Part shown: positions 16,267 through 26,700 of the stretch, piece after piece
Position numbering within the stretch: position 1 is the first letter of the stretch
How the letters are laid out: every line of letters begins with the position of its first letter
Source: Saprospiraceae bacterium
Lineage (GTDB): Bacteria; Bacteroidota; Bacteroidia; Chitinophagales; Saprospiraceae
DNA: 50,272 bases
NCBI GenBank assembly: GCA_024103195.1
Contig: JAGFIW010000147.1
Span: forward strand, 1 to 50,272
Direction: 5' to 3'
Notes under the pieces: generated by a model
Told to the model about the DNA's origin: nothing
Databases searched by the model: none
The model's input: only the letters and a program-made list of their open reading frames with translations
Position numbers and translations under genes: made by a program

Positions 16267-17220
16267 ATGCGTGAACGGGCCATTCCATTGGTCGATCTGC
16301 ATACCTTCATCCATGGCCATTCACGGGAAAGACAGGCCTTCGTGGATGCCCTGGGTGACGCTTTTCACACCGCAGGATTTGTCGGCGTGGTCCGGCACGG
16401 AATCCCCGAGGACCTCGTTCAGCGTTTTTACGATGAATCCAGGGCATTCTTTGCCCTCCCCGAGGAAGTAAAAAGGCAATACGAAATTCCGGGAATGGCC
16501 GGGCAAAGGGGTTATACCCGCTTTGGCCAGGAGCACGCCAAGCAGTCGAAAGTTGCCGACCTGAAGGAATTCTTCCAGATCGGCCAGACCGTGACCGACC
16601 ACACTGCCCTCAAGGATTTCTATCCCTCCAACGTCGAAGTGGCTGAACGTCCGCAGTTTCTCGCGACCGGAGTGGCCCTTTTCCGGGCATTTGAAGAAGC
16701 CGGATCCCACTTGCTACGGGCTATCGCCCTGCATTTGGACCTGGATGAGGACTATTTTGATGCCCATATCCATCAGGGCAATTCCATCCTCCGTGCCATA
16801 CATTATCCACCCATCACGCGTGAACCGGAGAATGCCATTCGCGCTGAACAACACGAGGACATCAACCTGATTACCCTGTTGGTAGGTGCTTCTGCCGGGG
16901 GCTTGCAATTGTTGACCAAAAAAGGAGGGTGGCGAGACATTATTCCCGAAGAAAATGAAATCGTGGTGAACGTTGGCGATATGCTGCAGCGTTTAACCAA
17001 CGATTATCTCAAATCCACCACACACCGGGTGGTCAATCCTCCGAGGGAGGAATGGCATCTACCCCGCCTTTCCATCCCGTTTTTCCTGCATCCTCGCAGT
17101 GAAATGGATCTGACTTGCCTTCCCGCCTGCGTGACGGAAGAGAATCCCCTGCACTATCCGCCCATCACGGCAGGCGAATACCTGGACGAACGCCTGCGCG
17201 AGATAGGACTTAAAAAATGA
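16267..17220 (+). CDS. Isopenicillin N synthase-like 2-oxoglutarate/Fe(II) oxygenase
   Basis: A 317-residue protein of the isopenicillin N synthase/ACC oxidase fold. The N-terminal half carries the non-heme dioxygenase domain (FHTAGFVGVVRHGIPEDLV, FFALPEEVKRQYE). The catalytic half shows the iron triad His196-x-Asp198 (EQHEDINL) and His253 (STTHRVV), plus the co-substrate pair Arg267-x-Ser269 (PRLSIPFFLHP). All required residues are present, so an active oxygenase is likely. Its substrate is unknown; homologues are widespread in Bacteroidota without an assigned pathway. The gene is followed closely by tatA and a GHMP kinase. Confidence 0.88.
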   Translation: MRERAIPLVDLHTFIHGHSRERQAFVDALGDAFHTAGFVGVVRHGIPEDLVQRFYDESRAFFALPEEVKRQYEIPGMAGQRGYTRFGQEHAKQSKVADLKEFFQIGQTVTDHTALKDFYPSNVEVAERPQFLATGVALFRAFEEAGSHLLRAIALHLDLDEDYFDAHIHQGNSILRAIHYPPITREPENAIRAEQHEDINLITLLVGASAGGLQLLTKKGGWRDIIPEENEIVVNVGDMLQRLTNDYLKSTTHRVVNPPREEWHLPRLSIPFFLHPRSEMDLTCLPACVTEENPLHYPPITAGEYLDERLREIGLKK

Positions 17221-17247
17221 AGTTACAACCTTGAAAATCTGCTTCGA

Positions 17248-17490
17248 ATGAATGCGTTCCCCTGGATATTCAATCTCGGCGGCAGCGAGATCATCATCAT
17301 CCTGTTTGTCATCCTGTTGCTTTTTGGTGGCCGCAAGATCCCCGAACTCATGCGGGGTCTGGGTCGCGGCATCCGGGAATTCAACAATGCCCGGAACAGC
17401 ATAGAGGGCGAGATCCGGGAGGGTATGCGGGAAGCCGACCTGCGCCGACTGGAGGAAAAAGAAAAGAAGGCCGAGGAGAACAAGGCCTGA
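17248..17490 (+). CDS. tatA: Twin-arginine translocase subunit TatA
   Basis: An 80-residue protein with the TatA architecture: a short periplasmic N-terminus, a transmembrane helix ([15 protein letters not shown], about residues 13-27), a hinge with [19 protein letters not shown] forming the amphipathic helix, and a charged Lys/Glu-rich tail. The FGGRKIPEL motif is diagnostic. It forms the pore-like component that moves folded proteins across the inner membrane with TatC, which is not in the window. One likely client, the Tat-signal protein at 33325-34683, is encoded elsewhere in the window. Confidence 0.95.
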   Translation: MNAFPWIFNLGGSEIIIILFVILLLFGGRKIPELMRGLGRGIREFNNARNSIEGEIREGMREADLRRLEEKEKKAEENKA

Positions 17491-17527
17491 TCCCGCTGAA
17501 CCTCCGGTGCCCGATTCCTCTGTTGCC

Positions 17528-18382
17528 ATGACCAATTGGCCGGGCAAAGTCCTGTTATTTGGTGAGTACTCCCTGTTGGTGGGGGGAGATGCCCTGGCTG
17601 TTCCCCTCCCGCACTATTCGGGGCATTGGGGCATCGACGACGGCAAAACGGATCCCGAATTATTGAAATGGGCCGGATGGCTGGATGAAATTCGTCGTTT
17701 GGGCCAATTGCCATGGCCGGTTGATACGACAGGTTTTCTGCAATTTGTCCGGCGGGGTGGACGGTTTGTCAGCGCGATTCCTCCAGGCGCAGGACTGGGC
17801 AGCAGTGGCGCCCTGGTGGCCGCCACAATGACGCGTTGGGGATCGGATCTGCCCATTGATCCCTGGAAGCTGAAAACAGGGCTTGCTCACCTGGAATCCT
17901 TTTTCCATGGCCAAAGTTCGGGGCTTGACCCACTGGTGAGCCTGACCGGAAGACCAGTCCGACTGGATGGTGCCCAAAGACCGGTTTTGATGGAAGAATG
18001 GGTCTGGCCTCGGGGATTATTCCTTCTGGACAGCGGGATCCACCGATCAACCGCCCACCTGGTAGCGACATTCCGTGCCGCCCTGAAAGATCCGGCGTAC
18101 TTGTTGCGCTTGCAGCAAGAATTTCTGCCGGCGGTCGCGATAGCCATCCGGCGTATGGCCGGTGAGGATCAGGGATCCATTGACGAAAGTTTTTCCCTGG
18201 TGAGTCAGCTGCAACGACAATTGTTCGGAGAAATGATCCCTCCTCCCATTCGGGAGGTCTGGCAAGGTGACACCTGGTATCTCAAATTGTGTGGCGCCGG
18301 AGGCGGGGGCCATTTCCTCGGTTGGTCGCCCTTGGGTCAGTTACCTGACTTGCCGTTTCGTATGGTGTCTCTCGACACCTGA
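17528..18382 (+). CDS. GHMP kinase, mevalonate-kinase-like
   Basis: A 284-residue small-molecule kinase. The N-terminus WPGKVLLFGEYSLL matches the 'GK..L.GEY' start of GHMP kinases. The phosphate-binding motif PPGAGLGSSGALVAA is at about residue 85. HGQSSGLDPLVS resembles the mevalonate kinase motif HGxPSGxD, and LCGAGGGGHFLGW is the C-terminal GHMP motif 3. The gene follows tatA by 37 nt, a neighbourhood also familiar from other Bacteroidota. Likely ATP-dependent phosphorylation of mevalonate or a related alcohol; the exact substrate is an inference. ATG 17528 is chosen; an in-frame GTG at 17507 would add seven residues. Confidence 0.83.
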   Translation: MTNWPGKVLLFGEYSLLVGGDALAVPLPHYSGHWGIDDGKTDPELLKWAGWLDEIRRLGQLPWPVDTTGFLQFVRRGGRFVSAIPPGAGLGSSGALVAATMTRWGSDLPIDPWKLKTGLAHLESFFHGQSSGLDPLVSLTGRPVRLDGAQRPVLMEEWVWPRGLFLLDSGIHRSTAHLVATFRAALKDPAYLLRLQQEFLPAVAIAIRRMAGEDQGSIDESFSLVSQLQRQLFGEMIPPPIREVWQGDTWYLKLCGAGGGGHFLGWSPLGQLPDLPFRMVSLDT

Positions 18383-18441
18383 ATGCCTCCCGAAAGCGAA
18401 ATCATGGCCCAACCCTTTATGTGAAGAATGCGTTAAACTCC

Positions 18442-18472
18442 TTGACGAAGCCTTCCCGGAACCCTACATTTG
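18442..18472 (+). promoter_or_regulatory. Promoter of the DUF4175 gene: TTG and TACATTTG
   Basis: TTGAC begins at 18442 and a perfect -7 element TACATTTG is at 18465-18472, with 20 nt between the TTG and the -7 box. This is close to the published Bacteroides promoter layout. The ATG follows 22 nt downstream. The element supports the start at 18495 over longer upstream frames. Confidence 0.6.
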
Positions 18473-18494
18473 TCCATTGACCCAAATCCACGCT

Positions 18495-21400
18495 ATGGCG
18501 GAACTGCGGCATTATGATCTGCTGATCAGCAAACTGGACGCGTTCATCCGGAAATATTACGTGAACCGCCTGATCCGGGGAACCCTGCTTACCCTGGGAT
18601 TGGTGGGCGTCGTGTTTCTCGTCTTCAGCTTGGGGGAACATTATTTCTATTTCGGCAAAACCGGACGGAAAGTCCTGTTTTGGGGGTTTATCGGCCTTTC
18701 TGCCTTCTCCCTGGTGCGCTGGGTCATTACACCATTGTTGCATTACTTCCGGCTCGGGGACGTCATATCCCATGAACAGGCCGCTGCGATCATCGGCCGC
18801 CACTTTCAGCAGGTGGAGGACCGTCTCCTCAACGTATTGCAGTTGCGCCGGCAACTCGATCAACATCCCGGTGAATCTCTGCTGCTCGCCGGAATCGAGC
18901 AAAAAACCGAGGCGATCAGACTGACGCCCTTCGGAGCAGCCATTGATTTGTCCCGCAACCGCAGGTACCTGCGATACGCCCTGCCGCCATTGCTGGTGTT
19001 GCTTTCACTCCTCCTTGTTGCTCCCAGCCTGATCCGCGAGCCTGCCAACCGGATTATTGCCAACAACCGGGAATTCGAAAAACCGGCGCCTTTTGCCTTC
19101 CTTCTCCCGGAAAACAATCTGCAGGTCGTCCAATACGAAGATTTTGAACTGACCGTCAAGACGGAAGGACGTGTATTGCCCCATGAAGCCTTCATCCAAA
19201 TTGGTGAATACGAGTACAGGCTGCAAAAGAAGGATCCCTCAACTTTCACCTACACCTTCAGCAATGTCCATCAGGCAGTGAATTTCCGGCTGTTTGCCGG
19301 AGACGTATCCTCCAGGGAATATACCCTGGATGTTCTCGCCAAGCCTTCCATCCAGCGATTCGAGATCACCCTCGACTACCCATCTTATACCGGCCGGACC
19401 AAAGAGACCCTCAAGAACACGGGAGATCTCGTCGTGCCTTTGGGAACGCGCATTTCCTGGATGTTCCATACTGCTCAGACCGACTCTGTCCTGCTTCGCT
19501 TTGGTCCGGATGGATTGGAAGACCCGGGAAAGCGGCAAGGCGAAGGGGACTTCCTGTACAGCCGGAGAGCCACCAGGGACGAAGCATACACCATCTTCAT
19601 CGCCAACCGGGCCTTGCCTCGCGGTGACAGTGTCCGATACAACCTTTCCGTAATTCCGGATGCGCATCCTGTCATTCAGGTACAGGCTTTCAGCGACAGT
19701 CTGGACCCGTCTTTCGTCTATTTCGCCGGAGATGTATCCGACGATTACGGGCTCACCCAATTGGTTTTCCATTCCCGGATCCGCCGCCACAACGGCGTGG
19801 AGGAAGCACCGGTTAAAACCGATCTGCCCCTGTTGCGATCCCGGGATGCCCGTTTTGACCACACCCTCGATATCAGCCAACTCGGACTCCGGCCCGGAGA
19901 CGAAGTCACCTACTTTTTCGAGGTATGGGACAACGATGCCATACAGGGCCGCAAAGCCAGTCGCACCCAGATCATGCGTTATGCCAAACCCACGGCCGAG
20001 GCCTACGAAGCCATGGAACAGGAAAACAGCGACCAGATCAAGGACAGACTCAAGAAGGCCTTTGATGAATCCCGCAAGCTCCAGAAGGACATCCAGAAGT
20101 TGACGGACAAGGTTTTGCAGGAGAAGGAACTCGACTGGCAGCAGCGCAAGGAGTTGGAAAAATTACTGGATCGCAGGAAGGAATTGCAACAGGAGATGGA
20201 ACATGCCCGCGATATGTACGAGAAAAATCTCCAAAACCAGAACGAATTCTCCCAACCCAGCGAGGAGCTGATGCAAAAGCAGGAGCAGGTCCGGCAGATG
20301 TTCGAGGAAATGCTCAGTGAAGAAATGAAGGAAATGCTCCGCCAACTGGAGGAGTTACTCCAGGACCTCAAAAAGGACGAGGCTCTTCAGAAGATGGAAG
20401 AGATGAAACTTGACGAGGAACAACTCAGCAAGGAGTTGGACCGGATGATGGAGTTGTACAAGGAACTGGAACTGGAAAAGGACATCCAGGATCAAATCGA
20501 AAAGCTGCAAGAGCTGGCAAGAGAGCAGGAAAACCTGGCTGAAAAGACTGAAAACCAGGATCTCAAGCAGGATGAGCTGGAAAAGAAACAGGATGAATTG
20601 AATGAGCAGTTTGACCAATTGAAGGAAAAAATGGAGGATATCCTCGAGCGAAACGAGGATCTGGAGAGTCCCAAACAGCTGGGCGATCCCCAGAAGGACA
20701 TGGAGGATATCAGCAAGGACATGAACCAGTCGGAACAGGATCTTAAAAAGCAACAAAACAGCAAAGCATCCCAATCCCAGAAAAAAGCCGCCCAGAAGAT
20801 GAAGGACATGGCGAAAGCCATGGAGTTGAACATGCAGGGCGGAGAGATGGAGGAAATGGAAGAAGACATGAAGGCCCTTCGACAATTGCTGGAAAACCTG
20901 GTGACGCTTTCCTTTGACCAGGAAGGTCTTGTGGACGATTTGGGGAATACGGCGGAAACAGCTCCCCGGTATGTACAATTGGTGCAGGTCCAGAAGAAGC
21001 TCCAGGATGACTTCCGTCTGGTGGAAGACAGCCTCCACGCCCTGAGCAAGAGGGTTATCCAGATCGAGACCTTTGTCACGGAAAAGGTGTCCGAGATCAA
21101 GTTGAACATGAATCGTTCGGTCAAGGATCTGGAGGAGCGCCGAAAGCCACAGGCGGCCGTCGAACAGCAGTTTGCCATGAAAAACCTCAATGACCTTGCC
21201 CTGATGCTCAGTGAAGTCATGAATCAGATGCAACAGAGCATGGCCGAAATGAAGGGAGGCAATCAGAACTGCAAGAACCCGGGTGGCAACAGTTCCGGAG
21301 GGGGCAAACCATCCGACAAAATGAGCCAGGGACAGAAATCCCTCAATCAGATCATGAAGGAGCTGCAGGAACGCATGAAGAGTGGGCAGGGTGGCAGCAG

Positions 21401-21824
21401 CAAGGAGTTTGCGCAGATGGCTGCCCGTCAGGCGGCCATGCGCAAAGCCCTGGAATCACTGGCCAAAGAAAAGCGCCAAAGCGGCAAACCGGACAAGCAA
21501 CTGCAGGATATCATCGACCAGATGGACCGTACCGAGATCGACCTGGTTAACAAACGTTTGACGTCGGAAACCCTGAAGCGACAGGAGGATATCCTCAAAA
21601 AGTTGTTGGACCACGAAAAGGCGGAACGCGAACGGGAGCTCGATGAGCAACGCAAGTCGGAGACCGGCTCCCGGTATGAAAAGAGAACCCCTCCGGCCCT
21701 GGAGGAGTATTTGCGAAAAAGGGAGGCCGAACTCGAGCTGTATCGGGCAGTCAGCCCGCATTTGCGGCCTCATTACAAGCAGCTGGTCGAGGAGTATCAC
21801 CGGAATTTGAAAAATTCACGGTAA
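18495..21824 (+). CDS. Large membrane-anchored coiled-coil protein (DUF4175 type)
   Basis: 1109 residues from ATG 18495; the longer frame back to GTG 18267 overlaps the kinase gene and lacks coding sense. Three N-terminal hydrophobic helices (about residues 25-45, 55-78 and 150-172), with HEQAAAIIGRHF and DRLLNVLQLR between the second and third, are followed by beta-rich domains with VLPHEAFIQIGEYEYRL and DVSDDYGLTQLVFHSRI. From about residue 500 the protein becomes a long Gln/Glu/Lys/Met-rich coiled coil (for example KMEEMKLDEEQLSKELDRM), about 450 residues long. This is the DUF4175 pattern of Bacteroidota, of unknown function. A Gly/Ser-rich break (PGGNSSGGGKPS) interrupts the coil near residue 935. 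It precedes the RsbW-like and YbeY genes. Confidence 0.82.
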   Translation: MAELRHYDLLISKLDAFIRKYYVNRLIRGTLLTLGLVGVVFLVFSLGEHYFYFGKTGRKVLFWGFIGLSAFSLVRWVITPLLHYFRLGDVISHEQAAAIIGRHFQQVEDRLLNVLQLRRQLDQHPGESLLLAGIEQKTEAIRLTPFGAAIDLSRNRRYLRYALPPLLVLLSLLLVAPSLIREPANRIIANNREFEKPAPFAFLLPENNLQVVQYEDFELTVKTEGRVLPHEAFIQIGEYEYRLQKKDPSTFTYTFSNVHQAVNFRLFAGDVSSREYTLDVLAKPSIQRFEITLDYPSYTGRTKETLKNTGDLVVPLGTRISWMFHTAQTDSVLLRFGPDGLEDPGKRQGEGDFLYSRRATRDEAYTIFIANRALPRGDSVRYNLSVIPDAHPVIQVQAFSDSLDPSFVYFAGDVSDDYGLTQLVFHSRIRRHNGVEEAPVKTDLPLLRSRDARFDHTLDISQLGLRPGDEVTYFFEVWDNDAIQGRKASRTQIMRYAKPTAEAYEAMEQENSDQIKDRLKKAFDESRKLQKDIQKLTDKVLQEKELDWQQRKELEKLLDRRKELQQEMEHARDMYEKNLQNQNEFSQPSEELMQKQEQVRQMFEEMLSEEMKEMLRQLEELLQDLKKDEALQKMEEMKLDEEQLSKELDRMMELYKELELEKDIQDQIEKLQELAREQENLAEKTENQDLKQDELEKKQDELNEQFDQLKEKMEDILERNEDLESPKQLGDPQKDMEDISKDMNQSEQDLKKQQNSKASQSQKKAAQKMKDMAKAMELNMQGGEMEEMEEDMKALRQLLENLVTLSFDQEGLVDDLGNTAETAPRYVQLVQVQKKLQDDFRLVEDSLHALSKRVIQIETFVTEKVSEIKLNMNRSVKDLEERRKPQAAVEQQFAMKNLNDLALMLSEVMNQMQQSMAEMKGGNQNCKNPGGNSSGGGKPSDKMSQGQKSLNQIMKELQERMKSGQGGSSKEFAQMAARQAAMRKALESLAKEKRQSGKPDKQLQDIIDQMDRTEIDLVNKRLTSETLKRQEDILKKLLDHEKAERERELDEQRKSETGSRYEKRTPPALEEYLRKREAELELYRAVSPHLRPHYKQLVEEYHRNLKNSR

Positions 21825-21931
21825 GAGGTATCCCTTAGGGAACTTTCCCGGACATCGGGTCGTTAACCGCTTTGAATCCCTCTTCGGTATTCTCCCCGCT
21901 TCAGGCGGTTTTGTATTCCCATGAGTATGTC

Positions 21932-21950
21932 CCCTTTCGCAACGAAAGGG
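21932..21950 (+). other. Strong hairpin in the gap after the DUF4175 gene
   Basis: CCCTTTCG at 21932-21939 pairs perfectly with CGAAAGGG at 21943-21950 across a 3-nt loop. A weaker hairpin (CCGC/GCGG) followed by TTTT lies just upstream near 21897-21912. One or both may terminate the DUF4175 transcript; no long T-run follows the stronger one, so it could instead be a leader structure of the next gene, whose ATG is 37 nt downstream. Confidence 0.4.
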
Positions 21951-21987
21951 AGGTTCTTGTTCACCCAAACCTGTGGAATACAAACCT

Positions 21988-22398
21988 ATGAGCCTGGCTA
22001 TCACGGATAACATGTTGCGCATCTCCTCCCATCCCAATAACATCCGCTATGTGGAGTCTTTCGTCCATCGCCTGGCCGAGGAACATCAATTGACGGAAGA
22101 AAAATTCGGAGATATCCTTGTATGCGTGACCGAGGCGGTCAATAACGCCATCCTGCACGGCAATCACGGCGACGAGCGCAAAAAGGTCCTTGTACGTGCC
22201 GAACATGCCGGCCAGACCCTGGCTATCGTGGTCGAAGATGAAGGTTGTGGATTTGACTACAGGGCCATCCCCGATCCTACCGAAGGCGAGAACCTGACCC
22301 GAATCGGGGGCCGCGGGGTTTTTGTCATGTTCAAACTTTGCGATACCGTCCGGTATCTCAAAAACGGGCGACAAGTGGAGATGGCTTTCCGCCTATGA
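21988..22398 (+). CDS. RsbW/SpoIIAB-like anti-sigma-type ATPase
   Basis: A 136-residue GHKL-type ATP-binding protein. The N box is VTEAVNNAILHGN, the G1 box VVEDEGCGFD, and the G2 box reads TRIGGRGVFVMFKLCD. This is the HATPase fold of serine-kinase anti-sigma factors and their relatives. In Bacteroidota such proteins are often not paired with sigma-B, so a kinase or partner-switch role is only inferred. ATG 21988 is chosen; GTG 21973 is an alternative. Its stop codon overlaps the ybeY start (ATGA), indicating coupled translation. Confidence 0.85.
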   Translation: MSLAITDNMLRISSHPNNIRYVESFVHRLAEEHQLTEEKFGDILVCVTEAVNNAILHGNHGDERKKVLVRAEHAGQTLAIVVEDEGCGFDYRAIPDPTEGENLTRIGGRGVFVMFKLCDTVRYLKNGRQVEMAFRL

Positions 22399-22856
22399 GT
22401 TTCCCCATGGACGAGATGGCTGGTATGGAGGATGCCGGCTTTTCCTTTGTGGCCGCCGATGTCGAATATTTCTTGCCGATGCCGGAACAAACAGCCGCAT
22501 GGTTGGCGGAAGTGGTTCGCAAGGAACAGGCGGAACTGGGTGCGGTTACTCTCATATTTTGCTCCGATACTTATCTTCATGACTACAACATCCGTTACCT
22601 CGGGCATGATACTTTGACGGATGTGATCACCTTTCCCTACAGCGAAACCAAAGTGGAAGGGGATATCTTTATCAGCATTGAACGGGTGCGGGAAAATGCC
22701 TCAGAGTTCGGCGTCTCTGTGCAGGATGAACTGCACCGTGTAATGGTACACGGCGTTCTTCATTTGTTGGGATTTGATGACCACAGCGATGAAGACCGAG
22801 CCACCATGCGGCGTATGGAGGAACAGTACCTGGCTCTTCGGGAGCCCCTGGCATAA
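22395..22856 (+). CDS. ybeY: Endoribonuclease YbeY (rRNA maturation factor)
   Basis: A 153-residue protein. The signature HGVLHLLGFDDHSDED contains the three zinc-binding His residues of the UPF0054/YbeY family (H-x3-H-x5-H). Upstream blocks DTLTDVITFPYSE and GDIFISIERVRENA are also family hallmarks. YbeY acts in 16S rRNA 3'-end maturation and 70S quality control. Length is typical (about 150). The start overlaps the stop of the ATPase gene by 4 nt (ATGA). Confidence 0.95.
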   Translation: MSFPMDEMAGMEDAGFSFVAADVEYFLPMPEQTAAWLAEVVRKEQAELGAVTLIFCSDTYLHDYNIRYLGHDTLTDVITFPYSETKVEGDIFISIERVRENASEFGVSVQDELHRVMVHGVLHLLGFDDHSDEDRATMRRMEEQYLALREPLA

Positions 22857-22876
22857 ACCAAACAGGCCATCCTTTC

Positions 22877-23629
22877 TCACCGATAACTTCCGCGCTGTCG
22901 CATGACTTCATACAGCAGGATACCTGCTGCCACCGACACATTGAACGAGTCCACACGCGGAGATTGAGGGATTCGAACCCGTACGTCCAGCAAAGGCAGA
23001 ATACGATCACTGATGCCTGATCCTTCTGCCCCGAGGAGAAGACAAACCGGATCGGTCAATGGGGCCTCCATCGGAAGTACACTGCCCTCCAGGGTGGCAC
23101 CGATCAGCCGGATGCCACTATCCTTGAGGTAACGAGCCGCTTCGCGGAGGGGCTCCTCCCGGCAAACAGGAAGATGCAGCAACGCCCCGGCGGATGCTTT
23201 GACCGCCTCTTCGTTGAACCGGGCCACATCCCTCGTACCCACTACAAGAGCATGCGCACCGGCACCCAGGGCAGAACGGGCAATGGCACCGGCATTGCGA
23301 ACGTCCGTAACACCGTCCAGCATGACGAACAACGGATTCTCGCCTGATTCGAACACGGACGGGACGATATCGCCGAGCTGGTAAAAGGGAATGACTGATT
23401 TCCAGGCCAGAACACCCTGATGATTACCCCTCCAGATACGATCGAGTGCCTCAGAGGGCACGATTTTCAATGGGATTCGCCTCTCCCTGCAAATCTGCCT
23501 GATCCCGGACTCTGCGGGACCTTTGGCCCCCTTTGCCAACCAAACCGCATCCAGGTAAATGCCGGATTCCAACGCTTCCATGACCGGATGGCGACCCCCA
23601 ATCCACTCCTTAGCGGGTTTGTTCAACAT
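22877..23629 (-). CDS. rlmB: TrmH/RlmB-family RNA 2'-O-methyltransferase
   Basis: A 250-residue SpoU-type methyltransferase. An N-terminal substrate-binding domain (WIGGRHPVMEALESG, RRIPLKIVPSEALDRI, NHQGVLAW) precedes the knotted catalytic domain. Motif 1 is LDGVTDVRNAGAIARSALGAGA with the catalytic Asn-Ala-Gly-Ala-Ile-Ala-Arg, motif 2 is LLLGAEGSGIS, and motif 3 is RIPQSPRVDSFNVSVAAGILLYE. It uses SAM to methylate a ribose in 23S rRNA (RlmB) or a tRNA; the exact target is an inference. ATG at 23629 gives the family-like start MLNKPAKEWIGGRHP. It is divergent from the protease gene. Confidence 0.9.
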   Translation of the reverse strand: MLNKPAKEWIGGRHPVMEALESGIYLDAVWLAKGAKGPAESGIRQICRERRIPLKIVPSEALDRIWRGNHQGVLAWKSVIPFYQLGDIVPSVFESGENPLFVMLDGVTDVRNAGAIARSALGAGAHALVVGTRDVARFNEEAVKASAGALLHLPVCREEPLREAARYLKDSGIRLIGATLEGSVLPMEAPLTDPVCLLLGAEGSGISDRILPLLDVRVRIPQSPRVDSFNVSVAAGILLYEVMRQRGSYR

Positions 23630-23702
23630 GGCAACTTGGTCACAGGCACGCCAAAAATGGGATTTTAATCCCAAATCCGTGTGGACAAGCCCGGAATACA
23701 AC

Positions 23703-23710
23703 TAACTTTG
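23703..23710 (+). promoter_or_regulatory. -7 promoter element TAACTTTG
   Basis: Perfect TAnnTTTG match in the divergent gap, 64 nt before the ATG of the M36 protease gene. Confidence 0.5.
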
Positions 23711-23774
23711 AGAACGGAATGCGCTTCCGGAACGTATCTTGATTATGGTATCACTTCGTTTAACCAACCTACGG

Positions 23775-26700
23775 ATGAAAAGAATTTTATCGGTGCTGGC
23801 GCTCTTTCTGCCTTTGTTGATGGCCGCCCAGCAACAACCCGTACTGGACATCGCGGTCCGGTACCTTGAGGGGCAGCAAAAGGCCTGGGGCCTTGGTCCT
23901 GCCGACATCGCGGACCTGGCCGTGAGTGATCACTACACGGACAAACCCATCGGCCTTACCAATCTTTATATGATCCAGCGTCATCAGGGGATTGAAGTTT
24001 ACAATGCTCTGGTCAACCTGCATATTCATGAGGGTAAGGTTGTGCATGCCGGCAACCGCCTCATTCCCCGGCTGTCCACCCGGGTCAATGCCGTCAAACC
24101 GGTACTTTCCGCCGAGCAGGCCCTTGAGGCGGCCCTGCAACATCTCGGCATGACGCCACCCTCCTCTCTACCCATCCATGAACGTCTCTCCGCCTATGAA
24201 ATGACTTTCAAGCAGGGCGACTTTTCACGGGCGCCCGTACCTGTGAAGCTGCGGTACCAACCCATGCCGGACGGGCAAGTCAGGTTGGCTTGGGACATGG
24301 CCATCGACGCTGTCAACGGGTCGGATTACTGGAGTCTGCGGATCGATGCCCTCAACGGTAAGGTGCTGGATCAAGTGAGCTGGACCATGCATTGCCGTTT
24401 CGAGAAAGGACATGCCGAACACTGTGCCCACGGGCAGATTATCCGACACCGGACCCTCACACCCGTCCGGGAAGCGCGTGCCAAAGCCATGCAAAAATTG
24501 ACCGGCACGGATGGCACCTATAATGTATTCCCGGTACCGGTCGAGAGCCCCGCCCACGGCACACGGACCCTGGTCGTGGATCCCGCCGATCCGGAGGCAT
24601 CTCCTTTTGGTTGGCATGATACCGACGGAGTGACAGGTGCGGAGTACACCATCACCCGAGGCAACAACGTCCATGCCTATGAAGGACGGTCGGGAAATTT
24701 CACCTCCAAAGGCAACGAGCCCAATGGCGGAGCCGCACTTTTCTTCAATTTCCCCCTGAACCCGGACAACGAACCGGAGACCTTTACCGATGCGGCGACC
24801 GACAATCTGTTTTACATGATCAATATGATGCATGACGTCACGCATCATTTCGGCTTTACCGAAGAGGCCGGCAATTTTCAAACCACCAATTACAGCGGTA
24901 TCGGCCAGGGGAATGACCATGTGAATGGTTTGGCCCAGTTTGGCGCCGTCAATAATGCCAACCTCAACAATGCCGATTTCTCCACCCCACCGGATGGAGG
25001 TAACGGTCGCATGCGGATGTTTGTGTGGGACCGCACGTCAGCAGCTTCCAACAAATACATGATCGTGGATGCTCCGTCGGAAGTAGCCGGCGAATACATC
25101 ACGGGAACGGCCACATTCGGGCCGCCTTTAAGCACCACTCCGGTCACCGGGCCGGTAACGATCGTCAAGGACAATACCAACAACCCCACCCTGGGATGCC
25201 AGACTCCGGTAGATGACCTGACGGGCAAGATCGCACTCATTGACCGTGGTACCTGTGAGTTCGGACGTAAAATCGTCAATGCCCAAAACCGGGGTGCCAT
25301 TGCCGTCATCATCTGCAATTTCGAAGATGCCATTATTAGCATGGGTCCCGGAGCGGTAGGTAATCAGGCCACGATACCATCCGTTTTCATTACAGCCAGT
25401 GACTGTGCCAAGATCCGTGTTCATGCGGATCAGGGTTTGATGGTCACCCTGAAGACACCGGAGGACCTGGTGGGACCCGATTATCTGGATGGCACTCTGG
25501 ATAACGGCATCATCGCCCACGAATTCGGGCACGGCATTTCCAATCGTCTGACGGGCGGACCGGCGCAAGCCGGATGTTTGAACGGCGAAGAACAAATGGG
25601 TGAGGGCTGGTCGGACTTCTTTACCCTGGTCATGAGCGCCAAAGACGGGGATTTTGCCGAACAGCGCAGAGGTATCGGGACCTTCGTGAGCCGTGAACCC
25701 AATGACGGCCGGGGTATCCGTCCCTATCCCTATTCTACGGATCTGGCCACGAATCCATTTACCTATATGGACATCCGCGGTGTATCGATTCCCCATGGCG
25801 TGGGCGCCGTGTGGTGTTCCATGCTTTGGGATCTGTATTGGGCCATGTCGGATGAGTTCGGTTTTGACCCTGATTTCACGAATGTGGATGCGGGCAACAA
25901 CAAGGCCATTCGTCTGGTCATGCAGGGTATGAAGATGCAAACCTGCACCCCGGGTTTTGTCGATGGGAGGGATGCCATCCTGGCAGCCGACCAGGTCCTT
26001 TATCAGGGTCAGCACCAGTGTATCATCTGGGAGGTTTTCGCTCGTCGCGGACTAGGCTTGAATGCCGACCAGGGGAGCTCGGGCAGTGTATCCGACGGTT
26101 TGGAGAATTTCGAAATGCCCGACTGCAGGCCGGAGCTCAAAATCAGGAAAAGCGTTACCCCGTTGATCAATGCCGGTGATAATATCGAGGTGACATTGAC
26201 CGTGCGCAACGACCTTCCTTCCGGAGTTACCGGGGTGGTCGTCAGTGATATTGTCCCTGAGGGGGCAAGTCTGGTTTCGGGTTCGGCAGGATTCCCGTTC
26301 AGCCAGGTCGGAGACATGTTGTTTTTCGATGTGGGCGATCTGGATGCCGGTGAATTCCGGGAAATCTCTTACGCATTGGCTACACCTACCCATCTGGGTT
26401 CCGAACTATTGTTTTACGAACCCTGTGAAGTGATGAATGATGACGTGTGGTTCCTGGAAGTGACCGCCGGACCCGTACAACAGCCCTGGGAACTCCAGGA
26501 TCTCTACGTCAAGAACGGCCAATTCTCCTGGGGAATCCTGAATCTGGACACTACCTTGCGCAGCAACCTGGCCATGATCAACCCTGTCCTGCTGACGGGA
26601 AATCAACCCGTTTTGAGATTCAGCCACAGGTACAACACCGAGTACCGGGCAGATGGCGGATTCCTTCAGATATCCACAGACTATGGCCAGTCATGGCAAA

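Noticed and set aside
20355..21233. A Leu/Phe/His-rich minus-strand frame of about 290 codons
   Set aside because: It is the antisense of a Gln/Glu/Lys coiled coil, which automatically gives Leu, Phe and Ser-rich peptides.
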